This document shows positions 15,714 through 24,810 of a DNA stretch of 64,000 nucleotides, piece by piece. A program made the translations under genes and the position numbers. Source of the DNA: Streptomyces yatensis. GTDB lineage: Bacteria; Actinomycetota; Actinomycetes; Streptomycetales; Streptomycetaceae. The stretch is from assembly GCF_018069625.1 (NCBI RefSeq), contig NZ_CP072941.1, positions 1,426,001-1,490,000 of the forward strand. The letters are read 5' to 3'. The notes under the pieces are model-generated. The model saw only the letters and a list, made by a program, of their open reading frames with translations. It was not told the DNA's origin and did no database searches. The stretch's first letter is position 1, and each line of letters starts with the position of its first letter.

Positions 15714-16937
15714 ATGGACCCCTCGATCGATCCCATGAGTGGCCGTCCCGTCCTGACCCCGGAGCTGGCTCAGGAGATCGCCCAGGACATCGGCCGGATC
15801 ACCGGCTTCAATGTGCTGATCACCGACCCCCGGGCGGTCGTCATCGGCTGCGGCGACCTCGCGCGCGTCGGCACCGTCCACGAGGCGTCCCTGGAGGTGG
15901 TGCGCACCGGGCGGCCCGCCACCCACACCGCCGAGCAGGCGGGCCGGATGCGGGGCGTGCGGCCCGGGATGAGCCTGCCGATCACCGTCGGTGAGGAGGT
16001 GATCGGCACGGTCTGTCTGACCGGGGTGCCGGCGGAGGTGCACCGCTTCGGCCTGGTGGTGCGGCGGCAGACGGAGATCCTCCTGGAGGAGGCGGCACTG
16101 CTGCGCTCGCGGCTGCTCCACGAGCGGGCGGTCGACGACTTCGTACGGGACATCGCGCTCTACGACCCCGAGGTGGTCGACGCCGGAGCGGTGGACGCCC
16201 GGGCGGTGGAGCTGGGCCTGGCCCCGGGGCTGGCCCGGGCCGCGGTGCTGATGGAGGTGATCCCGGCGGGAGAGGGCGCGGACGAGGGCGCGGCGGCGGT
16301 CTCCCGGATCACGGTGCTGCGGACCGTACGGGAGGTGTTCCGGGACCGGCAGGACGTGGCGGGTGTCCAGGCGGCGGGGCGGTATGTGGTGCTGGCCGCC
16401 GCCCACGGCGAGCGGACGGCCCCGGGACGGTTCGCCGACGCCTGCGGGCATCTGCTCTCGCTGCTGTACGACCGGCACGGTCTGGACGGGCGGATGGCCG
16501 TCGGCGAACCCGGTGCGGGCACCACCGGGATGCACCACTCCTATCGCGACGCCGCCACCGCTCTGCGCACCGGACCGGCCGTCTTCCCGGGCGACCGCGT
16601 CTTCACCGCCGCCGACCTGCGCATACCGCATCTGCTGGGCGCCGCTCCGCGGCAGGCTCGGGCGCGGTTCGCCGACGCCGTGCTGGGGAAACTGCCCGGG
16701 CAGCCCGACTGGCCGACCCTGCGGGAGACGCTGATCGGCTGGGCGGAGGGGGGTTTTCATCTGGTGCGGGTCGCCGAGCGGCTGCACATCCACCGGAACA
16801 CACTCCTGTACCGGCTGGAGAAGATCGGAAAGCTGTCGGGGAGACGGGTGCGGGAGCCGGCCCAGGCCATCGAGATGTATCTCGCCTGCCTGACCGACAT
16901 CCTCCGGGAGACCCCCACCCAGGGCAAGGCAAGGTAA
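15714..16937 (+). CDS. CdaR/PucR-family transcriptional regulator
   Basis: 407 residues from the ATG at 15714. The N-terminal domain (LTPELAQEIAQDIGRITGFNVLITD ... MSLPITVGEEVIGTVCLTG) resembles the sugar-diacid recognition domain of CdaR. The C-terminal helix-turn-helix (FHLVRVAERLHIHRNTLLYRLEKIGKLSG) is the PucR-type HTH. Such proteins activate nearby catabolic genes on binding an organic acid. The divergent MFS/DadA operon is the natural target. Effector not determinable; in-frame Met8 is an alternative start. Confidence 0.86.
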   Translation: MDPSIDPMSGRPVLTPELAQEIAQDIGRITGFNVLITDPRAVVIGCGDLARVGTVHEASLEVVRTGRPATHTAEQAGRMRGVRPGMSLPITVGEEVIGTVCLTGVPAEVHRFGLVVRRQTEILLEEAALLRSRLLHERAVDDFVRDIALYDPEVVDAGAVDARAVELGLAPGLARAAVLMEVIPAGEGADEGAAAVSRITVLRTVREVFRDRQDVAGVQAAGRYVVLAAAHGERTAPGRFADACGHLLSLLYDRHGLDGRMAVGEPGAGTTGMHHSYRDAATALRTGPAVFPGDRVFTAADLRIPHLLGAAPRQARARFADAVLGKLPGQPDWPTLRETLIGWAEGGFHLVRVAERLHIHRNTLLYRLEKIGKLSGRRVREPAQAIEMYLACLTDILRETPTQGKAR

Positions 16938-17089
16938 GCCTCACCCTCGGCGTCGTACCGGTGGCCACCACCCGCGCCGACCACGCCGGACCGGTCCCCG
17001 GCTATCTGCGCACGGCCTTCCCCCTCAACGCCGGACCCACCGCCGCCCGGGTCGTCCTGCGCGACATCACCGAGCACCTCGGGCGCTGA
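16938..17089 (+). pseudogene. possible C-terminal gene remnant, unrecognised
   Basis: In the +1 frame after the CdaR-like stop, an uninterrupted coding-like stretch ends GYLRTAFPLNAGPTAARVV ... EHLGR and a TGA at 17087-17089. It has no start of its own and no recognised family. It may be the tail of a deleted gene, or chance high-GC reading. The remaining 150 bp to the next gene hold no other feature. Confidence 0.25.
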
Positions 17090-17240
17090 CGCCGGACACC
17101 TCGACGCCCCGGCCGGCCGTGTCAACCTCCGACCGGCATAAGCCACCGTCACACCCCGTATGCGATCGGGACAATGCGTCACCACAAGACCGTCCACAGG
17201 CAATAGTCTCGGCGTACAGGACGTGGCTGAGGAGGCGCCC

Positions 17241-18599
17241 ATGGGGACCGGCGATCGTGAGCAGGCATACGCACGGGCTCGGCAGGAGGCCGAGCGGCTC
17301 ACCGCGAGCGGAATCCGGGGCATCGCGCTGACCTGGGTGGACAACGCGGGTCTGACCCGGGCGAAGTCCGTGCCCACCGCGCGGCTGCCCCATGCCGCGC
17401 GGCGCGGGGTCGGGATGTCCCCGGTCTTCGACGTCTATCTCGTGGACGATTCCATGACCACCAGCCGGCATGTCGGCGGCCCCGACGGGGATCTGCGGCT
17501 CATCCCCGACCTGGACCGGCTCATCCCGCTGGCCGCCCAGCCCGACTGGGCCTGGGCCCCGGTCGACCGGTACGACCAGCAGGGCCGGGCGCACCCCGTC
17601 TGCCAGCGGCTGTTCGCCCGGCGGATGGCCGAGCGGGCGCGGGAGCGCGGGCTGAGCGTCCGCATGGGGTTCGAGACCGAGTGGGTCGTCACCACCGGCG
17701 ACCCGGACCAGGACCCGCCGCACTACCCCACCGCCGGTCCCGCCTACGGCATGGCGCGCGTGGCCGACCTCGCCGACTATCTCGCCGATCTGCTCGGGGC
17801 GCTGGACGCGCAGCACATGGAGGTGCTCCAGCTCCACCCGGAGTACTCCCCCGGGCAGTTCGAGGTGTCCCTGGCGCCCACCGACCCGGTCGGCGCCGCC
17901 GATCTCGCCGTGCTGGTGCGGGAGACGATCCGGGCGTGCTCCGGGCGCGCCGGGCTCAATCCGCTGTTCGGCCCGGTGGTGGACCCGGGCGGAGTCGGCA
18001 ACGGCGCCCATGTCCATGTGAGTCTGTGGCAGGGGGACCGCAATCTGTGCCGGGACGGCGACGGGCCGCACGGCATGACGGCGACGGCCGAGGCGTTCCT
18101 CGCCGGAGTGCTGCGCGAACTGCCCGCCCTGCTCGCGATCGGCGCCCCCTCCCCCGCGAGCTACCTCCGTCTCGAACCCTCCCGCTGGGCCGGGGCGTAC
18201 CAGTGCTGGGGCCTGGAGAACCGCGAGGCCGCGGTGCGCTTCATCACCGGCGCACCGGACGACCCGGGGGCGGCCAACGCCGAGATCAAGTCCTTCGACC
18301 CGGCGGCCAACCCCTATCTGGTGGCGGGCGCGGTCATCGCCGCGGGCCTCGGCGGGATGGACTCCGGGCTCTCCCTGCCGCCACCCGTCTCCGGGGACCC
18401 CGCGGTCGAGCGGCGCGAGCGGCGGCTGCCCACCTCGCTGCTCACCGCGCTGGAGCACTTCGAGGACTCGACGGTGCTGCGCGAGGCGCTGGGCGATCCG
18501 CTCTTCGAGTCGATCGCCGCGGTGCGCCGGGCGGAGGCCGCCCTGTTCGAGAAGTCGTCCCCCCAGGAGATCGCCGTCGCGACCCGGAGGCGGTACTGA
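17241..18599 (+). CDS. glutamine-synthetase-like gamma-glutamyl ligase
   Basis: 452 residues; the ATG at 17241 has GGAGG 6 nt upstream. Type I GS catalytic fold: GFETEWVV (metal/substrate acid), LEVLQLHPEYSPGQFEVS-type region, GNGAHVHVSLW, the ATP/ammonia region YLRLEPSRWAGAYQCWG LENREAAVRFI, and a C-terminal Pro/Glu segment. It is closer to the GlnA-like/PuuA group that glutamylates amines than to true ammonia-assimilating GS. It is followed after 3 bp by an amidohydrolase, a pair equivalent to the two halves of fungal FluG. Substrate not known. Confidence 0.85.
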   Translation: MGTGDREQAYARARQEAERLTASGIRGIALTWVDNAGLTRAKSVPTARLPHAARRGVGMSPVFDVYLVDDSMTTSRHVGGPDGDLRLIPDLDRLIPLAAQPDWAWAPVDRYDQQGRAHPVCQRLFARRMAERARERGLSVRMGFETEWVVTTGDPDQDPPHYPTAGPAYGMARVADLADYLADLLGALDAQHMEVLQLHPEYSPGQFEVSLAPTDPVGAADLAVLVRETIRACSGRAGLNPLFGPVVDPGGVGNGAHVHVSLWQGDRNLCRDGDGPHGMTATAEAFLAGVLRELPALLAIGAPSPASYLRLEPSRWAGAYQCWGLENREAAVRFITGAPDDPGAANAEIKSFDPAANPYLVAGAVIAAGLGGMDSGLSLPPPVSGDPAVERRERRLPTSLLTALEHFEDSTVLREALGDPLFESIAAVRRAEAALFEKSSPQEIAVATRRRY

Positions 18600-18602
18600 C
18601 CG

Positions 18603-19772
18603 ATGGAGGCCGCCGAGCAGACGGATCCGACCGAGCCGCCACTGCCGCCCCTGGTGGACCACCACTGCCATGGGGTGGTCCGCTCCGAGCTGAGCTCGGC
18701 CGCGTTCGAGGCGTTCCTGACCGAATCCGACGCGCCCGCGGCGCTCGGCACCACCTTCTTCGACAGCCAGCTGGGGTTCGCGGTGCGCCGCTGGTGTCCG
18801 CCGCTGCTGGGCCTCGAACCGCACTGCCCGCCCGCCCACTACCTCGCCCGGCGGCGCGAGTTGGGCGCCCGGGAGGTGACCCGGCGGCTGCTGAGCTCCA
18901 CCGGGATCAGCGAGTTCCTGGTGGACACCGGGCTGCCGGGCAATCTGACCACCCCTCAGGAGCTGGCCCTCGCGGCGGGCGGCACCGCCCATGAGATCGT
19001 CCGCCTGGAGCAGCTGGCGGAGCGGATCGCCGACACCTCGCTGACCGCCGACGACTTCCTGGCCGGGGTGGCGGACGGGATCCGGGAGGCGGCGCGTACG
19101 GCGGCCGGCTTCAAGTCGGTGGCCGCCTACCGCTACGGGCTGGACTTCGAGCCGGATCCGCCGGGCCCCGGCGCCGTCCACACCGCAGCCGAGCACTGGC
19201 TCGCCCGGCGCGGTCAGGGCGGCACCGCCGCCGCCCGGGTCACCGACCCCGTACTGCTGCGCCATCTGCTGTGGTCGGCGGCGTACACCGGGCTGCCGCT
19301 GCAACTGCACACCGGCTTCGGCGATCCCGATCTGCGGCTGGACCGCTGCGATCCACTCGCCCTCACCGACTTCATCCGCGCGGTGCGCCCCACGGGCTGC
19401 ACGCTGATCCTGCTGCACGGCTATCCGTACCACCGCGGTGCCGCCTATCTGGCCGCCGTCTTCCCGCATGTCTACGCCGATGTGGGGCTGGCCCTGTCGC
19501 ACACCGGGGCACGGGCCGGGGCGGTGCTCGCCGAGATGCTGGAGCTCGCCCCGTTCGGCAAGGTGCTCTTCTCGACCGATGCCTATGGGCTCCCCGAGCT
19601 GTATGTGGTGGGGGCGCGGCTCTTCCGCGAGGCGCTGACCGGGCTGCTGACCCACTGGGTCGCGGAGGGCGCCTGGTCGCGCCGCGACGCCCGCAGGGTG
19701 GCCGCGCTGCTGGGCGCGGACAACGCCCGCCGCGTCTACGGCCTCGGCACCCCGGCCCCGCGCGAGGGCTAG
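18603..19772 (+). CDS. amidohydrolase-2 family hydrolase (FluG N-half-like)
   Basis: 389 residues, TIM-barrel metal hydrolase. Metal ligands visible: DHHCH at about residues 18-22, LHTGFGD near 234, LLHGYPYHR near 271 and FSTDAYGLPE near 325 with the catalytic Asp. It starts 3 bp after the GS-like gene, so the products probably work together, one forming and one cleaving a gamma-glutamyl or related amide. The C-terminal LLGADNARRVYGL is standard for the family. Confidence 0.84.
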   Translation: MEAAEQTDPTEPPLPPLVDHHCHGVVRSELSSAAFEAFLTESDAPAALGTTFFDSQLGFAVRRWCPPLLGLEPHCPPAHYLARRRELGAREVTRRLLSSTGISEFLVDTGLPGNLTTPQELALAAGGTAHEIVRLEQLAERIADTSLTADDFLAGVADGIREAARTAAGFKSVAAYRYGLDFEPDPPGPGAVHTAAEHWLARRGQGGTAAARVTDPVLLRHLLWSAAYTGLPLQLHTGFGDPDLRLDRCDPLALTDFIRAVRPTGCTLILLHGYPYHRGAAYLAAVFPHVYADVGLALSHTGARAGAVLAEMLELAPFGKVLFSTDAYGLPELYVVGARLFREALTGLLTHWVAEGAWSRRDARRVAALLGADNARRVYGLGTPAPREG

Positions 19773-20050
19773 GGGGCCCTGGCGGTTCAGGACGGGCGGC
19801 TCCCCGTCCTTCCCCTCACCCGCGACCTCCGACCGTGCGAGCGCCCGCCGCCACTACTGGTCTGCCCATCATGGCGTCATTTGCTGCCTCGGCAAAGCCC
19901 TTTGTCAACTCCAGTGTTGTGCGTGCAGTCTGCATTCAGAAGGGGTCGGCGGAAATGAGTGGGTACGCAATTGCAGTACGCGGACCGCTTGTCGGCTGCC
20001 CGCGCCGGACGACAGTAGCGTCCCAAAACACCATGCGGAGGAAGCCTCAG
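19773..20050. other. intergenic region with lower GC
   Basis: 278 bp; the second half (from about 19870) is visibly richer in A/T than the surroundings and carries GTACGC twice (19971-19976 and 19986-ff) around AATTGCA. No gene or clear CsoR/CstR-type G-tract operator was recognised. Confidence 0.3.
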
Positions 20051-20695
20051 ATGGAAAACCACCACGTCGTCATCATTCCGATCGAGATCGATGAGGGAAA
20101 TGAAAACGCATATCTCACAATGTGGCAGGACGCTGCGGATCTTATGGCCGCCCAACCCGGTTTCCTTCGGACCTATATGTTCCGCACGGTCGTGCCGGGA
20201 AGCAAGTTCCGACTCGTGAACGTCGCCGAATGGGAGACGGCTTCTCACTGGGAAGAGGCGATGAACGTCTGCCCGATGCTGGGGCAGCAGGTAGCCACCG
20301 CCCATGCCTCGAACTACGAAGCGATTCGGACGGTCGTCCCCGTCACGGGGCACGCGTTGAGCCATGACAACGGCCACACGCTCGCCGACCTGCCCCCTGC
20401 CGAGGCGCATCGCCGCGTCACGGAGGGGAAGCTCACGCTGGTCGATGTCCGACAGGACGACGAGTGGGCGACACGTCGCCCCGCGGGCGCCATTCACGCC
20501 GCGCTCAGCACGATACCGACCTCGTTGTCCGGCCTGCCCGACGGCCCATTGGCTTTCCTATGCCGCACGGGCGGACGCAGCGTGAAGGCGGCCGAGCAGG
20601 CGATGACCGCCGGCCGTTCTCCCGTCTTCAACGTCGCCGGCGGCCTTGCGGCATGGGAAGCGGCAGGTCTGCCGATCGTCCTCGGCCAGGCGTAG
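20051..20695 (+). CDS. ABM-like domain fused to rhodanese
   Basis: 214 residues. Residues about 1-100 are a ferredoxin-like antibiotic-biosynthesis-monooxygenase (ABM) domain (VVIIPIEIDEGNENAYLTMW ... FLRTYMFRTVVPG ... VAEWET). Residues about 115-214 are a rhodanese: DVRQDDEWATRRPAGAIHA, active-site Cys171 in FLCRTGGRS, and NVAGGLAAWEAAGLPI. It probably moves sulfane sulfur. The start at 20051 has a GGAGGAAG site upstream; an in-frame ATG at 20033 is possible. Codon usage in the first half has more A/T in third positions than the neighbours, suggesting transfer. Confidence 0.78.
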   Translation: MENHHVVIIPIEIDEGNENAYLTMWQDAADLMAAQPGFLRTYMFRTVVPGSKFRLVNVAEWETASHWEEAMNVCPMLGQQVATAHASNYEAIRTVVPVTGHALSHDNGHTLADLPPAEAHRRVTEGKLTLVDVRQDDEWATRRPAGAIHAALSTIPTSLSGLPDGPLAFLCRTGGRSVKAAEQAMTAGRSPVFNVAGGLAAWEAAGLPIVLGQA

Positions 20696-20760
20696 TCATC
20701 TCCGAAGCGCGTAGCGCATACCACCGTGAAGTACTTCATTCCCATGAGAGAGTCCCACTC

Positions 20761-22125
20761 GTGTTTTTCGTCGACACCCTGAAGTTCGAGGGCCTGGGTA
20801 ATCGCAGTTATCTGGCGGGCGGGCCCCGCACCGCCGTCGTGGTCGACCCGCCACGCGATATCGACCAGGTGATCGCCGCCGCTGCCCGGCGCGGGGTGCG
20901 GATCGCGTATGTGGCGGAGACGCACGTGCACAACGACTACCTCACCGGCGGTCCGGAGCTGGCCCGGGTCACCGGCGCCCGCTACCTGGTCCCGGCCGCC
21001 GCAGACGTCTCCTACGCCCGCGTTCCCGTCGCGGACGGCGACACGGTGGAGGTGGAGGAGTATCTGGTGCTGCGCGCGATCGCGACCCCGGGGCACACCC
21101 CGCACCACACCTCCTACGCACTTGAGGAGGACGGGCGTGCGGTGGCGGTGTTCACCGGCGGCTCGCTGCTGATCGGCTCGGTGGGGCGTCCGGACCTGGT
21201 GGAGCCACGGCTGACCGAACAGCTGGCCCGCGCCCAGTACGCCTCCGCTCACCGGCTCGCCGACGAACTGGACGACGAGGTGCCGGTGCTGCCCACACAC
21301 GGTTTCGGCAGCTTCTGCTCCTCCTCGCAGGCCGAGGGGGACACGACCACGATCGGCAACGAACGCACCAGCAACGACGCGCTCACCTCGGACGTGGACA
21401 CCTTCGTCGCCCGCACGCTGGCCGGCCTGGAGGACGTTCCCGCCTACTACGCCCATATGGGTCCGGCCAACGCCGCCGGCCCCGCCCCCGTCGACCTCAC
21501 CCCGCCCCAGCCTGCCGACGCCGCGCGGATAGCGGAGCGTCTGGCGGCCGGTGAGTGGGTGGTGGACCTGCGCAGCCGGGTCGCCTTCGCCGAAGGCCAC
21601 GTGGCCGGCTCGTTCAACTTCGAGGGGGATGGCAAGCTGGCCACCTATCTGGCCTGGTTGATCCCCTGGGGCAAGCCCGTCACCCTGCTCGCCGAGACCC
21701 CCGCGCAGATCACCGACGCGCAGCGGGAGCTGGTCAGGGTCGGCATCGACCGCCCGGCCGCCGCCGCGACCGGCGACCCGGCGGGCTGGGTGCGGGCAGG
21801 CGAGGAGCTCGCTTCCTTCCCGCGCGCGGCCTTCGCCGGCCTGGCCGCCGCCCGCGAGCGGGGCGAGCAGGTGGTGGTGCTCGATGTGCGCCGCGACTCC
21901 GAACGCGCCAACGGCCATGTCGAGGGCTCGGTGCACATCCCGATCCACGAGCTCCACGGCCGCCTCGACGAGGTCCCGGACGGCACCGTGTGGGTGCACT
22001 GCGCCGGTGGGATGCGCGCGGCGATCGCCGCCTCCCTCCTGGACGCGGTCGGACGCCGGGTCGTCGCGGTCGACGACGGCTTCGAGGCGGCCGTCGACGC
22101 GGGCCTGACCGTCACCCGCCCCTGA
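20761..22125 (+). CDS. persulfide-dioxygenase-like MBL protein with two rhodanese domains
   Basis: 454 residues, GTG start. The metallo-beta-lactamase domain (about 1-240) has ETHVHNDYLTGG (HxHxD, ~residue 56) and ATPGHTPHHTSY, as in ETHE1/CstB-like persulfide dioxygenases; the usual Asp in TGD reads TGGS here. The first rhodanese-like domain lacks a catalytic Cys (VTLLAETPAQ); the second has VHCAGGMRA with Cys414. Likely role: oxidation of glutathione- or thiol-persulfides to sulfite with sulfur transfer. Neighbouring rhodaneses and a TauE exporter agree with sulfide detoxification. Confidence 0.82.
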   Translation: MFFVDTLKFEGLGNRSYLAGGPRTAVVVDPPRDIDQVIAAAARRGVRIAYVAETHVHNDYLTGGPELARVTGARYLVPAAADVSYARVPVADGDTVEVEEYLVLRAIATPGHTPHHTSYALEEDGRAVAVFTGGSLLIGSVGRPDLVEPRLTEQLARAQYASAHRLADELDDEVPVLPTHGFGSFCSSSQAEGDTTTIGNERTSNDALTSDVDTFVARTLAGLEDVPAYYAHMGPANAAGPAPVDLTPPQPADAARIAERLAAGEWVVDLRSRVAFAEGHVAGSFNFEGDGKLATYLAWLIPWGKPVTLLAETPAQITDAQRELVRVGIDRPAAAATGDPAGWVRAGEELASFPRAAFAGLAAARERGEQVVVLDVRRDSERANGHVEGSVHIPIHELHGRLDEVPDGTVWVHCAGGMRAAIAASLLDAVGRRVVAVDDGFEAAVDAGLTVTRP

Positions 22126-22160
22126 GCCCTCTTCCCTCACCCGCACAGCGAAGGCACGTG

Positions 22161-22526
22161 ATGTTCCTCTTCCGCTTCCGTCGCGGTCACAGCCGCCTTG
22201 CCCCCGAGCGGGCGTGTGCCCGTACCAGTGACGGCACTGCCGTGCCGCTGGACGTCCGCGAGCCCTCCGAGTGGAGGGCCGGGCACGCGCCAGGCGCCGT
22301 CCACCTGCCGCTGACTCGCCTCCTGGCCGGAGCCACCCGGCCGGCCACCGTGCGGGGCCGGCCGGTGGTGGCGATCCGCCGCTCCGGGCGCCGCGCGCAG
22401 CAGACCGCCGAGCTGCCGGTCTTCCGCGGCATCGACGCCGTGGACGTGTCCGGAGGCATGACTGCCTGGGTCAGGGCCGGACTGCCGGTGACCGACGAGG
22501 GCGGGCAGGGCGGCCGAATAGCGTGA
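22161..22526 (+). CDS. rhodanese-like protein without catalytic cysteine
   Basis: 121 residues. The fold is recognisable: PLDVREPSEWRAGHAPGAVHLPL, then VVAIRRSGRRAQQTAE and DVSGGMTAWVRAGLPV. In active rhodaneses the loop reads CRSGRRS; here the Cys position is Arg (RRSGRR), so sulfur transfer through Cys is not possible. It may be a structural or binding partner. The stop overlaps the start of the TauE gene (GTGA), pointing to co-translation. Confidence 0.75.
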   Translation: MFLFRFRRGHSRLAPERACARTSDGTAVPLDVREPSEWRAGHAPGAVHLPLTRLLAGATRPATVRGRPVVAIRRSGRRAQQTAELPVFRGIDAVDVSGGMTAWVRAGLPVTDEGGQGGRIA

Positions 22527-23296
22527 GTGCTCTGGTCCTGGCCCTGATCGCGGGGGCCGTCGTCGGCCTGGCGCTGGGCGCCCTCGGCGGGGGCGGCAGC
22601 GTCCTGGCCGTCCCGGCCCTGATCTACCTGCTCGGCTTCAGCCCCGCGGCGGCCACCACCGCAAGCCTGCTCATCGTGACCGCCACCTCACTGACGGCCC
22701 TGTACGCCCACGCCCGCGCCGGCCACCTGCGCTGGCGGGCCGGAACAGCGTTCGCCGCCGCCGGCATCCTGCCCGCCGCACTGGCCGGCGCCGCGGCCGC
22801 CCGCCTGCCTCAGCCAGTTCTCACCCTCGCGTTCGCCGTCATCGCCGCCCTGGCCGCGACCCGCATGCTTCGACCGGCCCCCACAGGAGCAGACAGCACC
22901 ACCGGCAGAGCGGATGGCACCAGCCGGCGGACGCGCCCGGCGAAAGCGGCGGGAGCAGGCGCCGGGCTGGGCGCCCTGACCGGGCTCCTGGGGGTGGGCG
23001 GAGGCTTCCTCGCCGTCCCCGCCCTGGTCACCGTCCTGTCCTTCGAGATGCAGGCCGCCGTCGGCACCAGCCTGCTGGTCATCACGGTGAACTCGCTGGC
23101 CTCCCTGGCCACCCGCTCCGGCGCCGCCACCACCCTCGACTGGGCGGTCATCGGCCCCTTCACCGCGGCCGCGGTCCTGGGTGCCTGGGACGGCAAACGG
23201 CTCGCGGCCAACGTCTCCGGCCCCCGCCTCCAGCAGGTCTTCGCGTGCCTGCTGCTGGCCGTGGCCGCCCTCATGCTCATCGACGCACTGACATGA
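22523..23296 (+). CDS. TauE/SafE-family sulfite/anion exporter
   Basis: 257 residues from a GTG that overlaps the rhodanese stop. Two homologous halves, each with glycine-rich starts: LGALGGGGSVLAVPALIYLLG and LLGVGGGFLAVPALVTVLS, about eight transmembrane segments, and a short cytoplasmic loop (TTGRADGTSRRTRPAK). TauE proteins export sulfite or sulfonates; in sulfide-oxidation operons they remove the sulfite made by persulfide dioxygenase, which is the gene two positions upstream. Confidence 0.87.
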   Translation: MSALVLALIAGAVVGLALGALGGGGSVLAVPALIYLLGFSPAAATTASLLIVTATSLTALYAHARAGHLRWRAGTAFAAAGILPAALAGAAAARLPQPVLTLAFAVIAALAATRMLRPAPTGADSTTGRADGTSRRTRPAKAAGAGAGLGALTGLLGVGGGFLAVPALVTVLSFEMQAAVGTSLLVITVNSLASLATRSGAATTLDWAVIGPFTAAAVLGAWDGKRLAANVSGPRLQQVFACLLLAVAALMLIDALT

Positions 23297-23304
23297 CCCA
23301 ACTC

Positions 23305-23605
<301 letters not shown>

Positions 23606-23719
23606 CGCTCCGCCGCATGCCGCGCGTCCCTACGGGACCGGGCCGGGGTCCCCGCCCGGCGCGGAGCGCATACCCAGTACCGTGCCGGAACGTACTGGAC
23701 CGTAACCGGAGGAGAACGC

Positions 23720-24511
23720 ATGCGGATCGACGGCACGACCGTCCTGCTCACCGGGGCCACGGGCGGCATCGGGCAGACCCTGGCCCACGCGCTCGCGGCC
23801 AAGGGTGCCAAGCTGCTGCTCACCGGGCGCCGTGAGGAGGTGCTGCGGCCGCTGGCCGAGCGGCTGGGCGGCCGGGTGATCGTCGCCGATCTGGCCGAAC
23901 GGTCCGATCTGGAGCGCCTGGTCGAGGAGGCGGCGGAGGCCCGGATCCTCATCGCCAACGCCGCGCTGCCCTCCAGCGGCCCGGTCCTGGACTACCGGCC
24001 CGAGGAGCTGGACCGCGCCCTCGACGTCAATCTCCGCGCACCGATGCTGCTGTCGCGACTGATGGCACCGCGCATGATGGAGTCGGGATCCGGTCAGCTG
24101 GTGATGATCGGCTCGCTGTCGGGCCGTACCGCCTCGCCCGGCGCCGCGCTCTACAACGCGGCCAAGTTCGGGCTGCGCGGCTTCACCCTCGGGCTGCGGC
24201 AGGACCTGCATGGCACGGGGGTGGGGGTTTCGCTGGTACAGCCCGGATTCGTGGGTGACGCCGGGATGTTCGCCGACGCGGGCACGTCCCTCCCCACCGG
24301 GGTCCGCACGATCTCCAGCCGCCGGGTGGCGGCCGCGACCATCCGGGCCATCGAGCGGAACCGGGCCGAGGTAAACGTGGCCCCGCTGGAGCTGCGTCTG
24401 GGCAGCGCCCTCGGCGGGCTGTTCCCGACCCTCGCCGAGCGGGCCCAGCGGAGTGCGGGCGCCGGGGAGACGTCCCGTCAGCTCGCCGACGGACAGCGCG
24501 GCAAGCGCTGA
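23720..24511 (+). CDS. short-chain dehydrogenase/reductase
   Basis: 263 residues with GGAGGAGAA upstream. Classical SDR: TGATGGIG cofactor loop, LIANAALPSSG (NAG-like motif), Ser in IGSLSGRTASPGAA and the catalytic YNAAK. The C-terminus lacks a membrane anchor. NADP(H) preference is suggested by TGRREEVL after beta-2. No partner gene indicates the substrate. Confidence 0.85.
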   Translation: MRIDGTTVLLTGATGGIGQTLAHALAAKGAKLLLTGRREEVLRPLAERLGGRVIVADLAERSDLERLVEEAAEARILIANAALPSSGPVLDYRPEELDRALDVNLRAPMLLSRLMAPRMMESGSGQLVMIGSLSGRTASPGAALYNAAKFGLRGFTLGLRQDLHGTGVGVSLVQPGFVGDAGMFADAGTSLPTGVRTISSRRVAAATIRAIERNRAEVNVAPLELRLGSALGGLFPTLAERAQRSAGAGETSRQLADGQRGKR

Positions 24512-24563
24512 GCGGACCTGCTGACGTCGGCTGCGGTTCGGCAGCGGCGCCAAGGGGCGCGGC

Positions 24564-24617
24564 GCTGTGCCGATATGCGGCTCCGCCGCGGCTGTGTCGA
24601 TATGCGGCTCCGCCGCG
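24564..24617. repeat. two tandem 27-bp repeats with hairpin potential
   Basis: Copies at 24564-24590 and 24591-24617 start GCTGTG(C/T)CGATATG and end CGGCTCCGCCGCG; one mismatch. Within each, GCGGC-TCC-GCCGC can form a hairpin. It lies downstream of the SDR gene and may act as a terminator or be a small intergenic repeat family. Confidence 0.7.
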
Positions 24618-24706
24618 TGGGACCAGCCACGACAGCGCCGCGGACGAACGACGGCACATCACGGCCCATCCCACGGAGCGCTAAGCGCCACGGCCTGATG
24701 CGCGGG

Positions 24707-24745
24707 CGGTGTCAATGACCGTCCGCGCACGGGTCATTGACACCG
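24707..24745. promoter_or_regulatory. perfect 14-bp inverted repeat overlapping GH92 promoter
   Basis: CGGTGTCAATGACC (24707-24720), 11 nt, then GGTCATTGACACCG (24732-24745). The right arm contains TTGACA (24737-24742), which with CAAAGT 17 bp later could be the GH92 promoter, so a protein bound here would cover the -35 box. Confidence 0.55.
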
Positions 24746-24780
24746 ACCGGCCCCCATGCCAAAGTTTCGCGACCCTGGTC

Positions 24781-24794
24781 GGACAACGTTGTCA
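24781..24794. promoter_or_regulatory. LacI-type operator candidate before GH92
   Basis: GACAACGTTGTC (24782-24793) is a perfect 12-bp palindrome with central CG, the form used by LacI-family repressors, placed just upstream of the Shine-Dalgarno GGAGG of the mannosidase gene. Confidence 0.6.
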
Positions 24795-24810
24795 AGCGGA
24801 GGTGCGTCCC

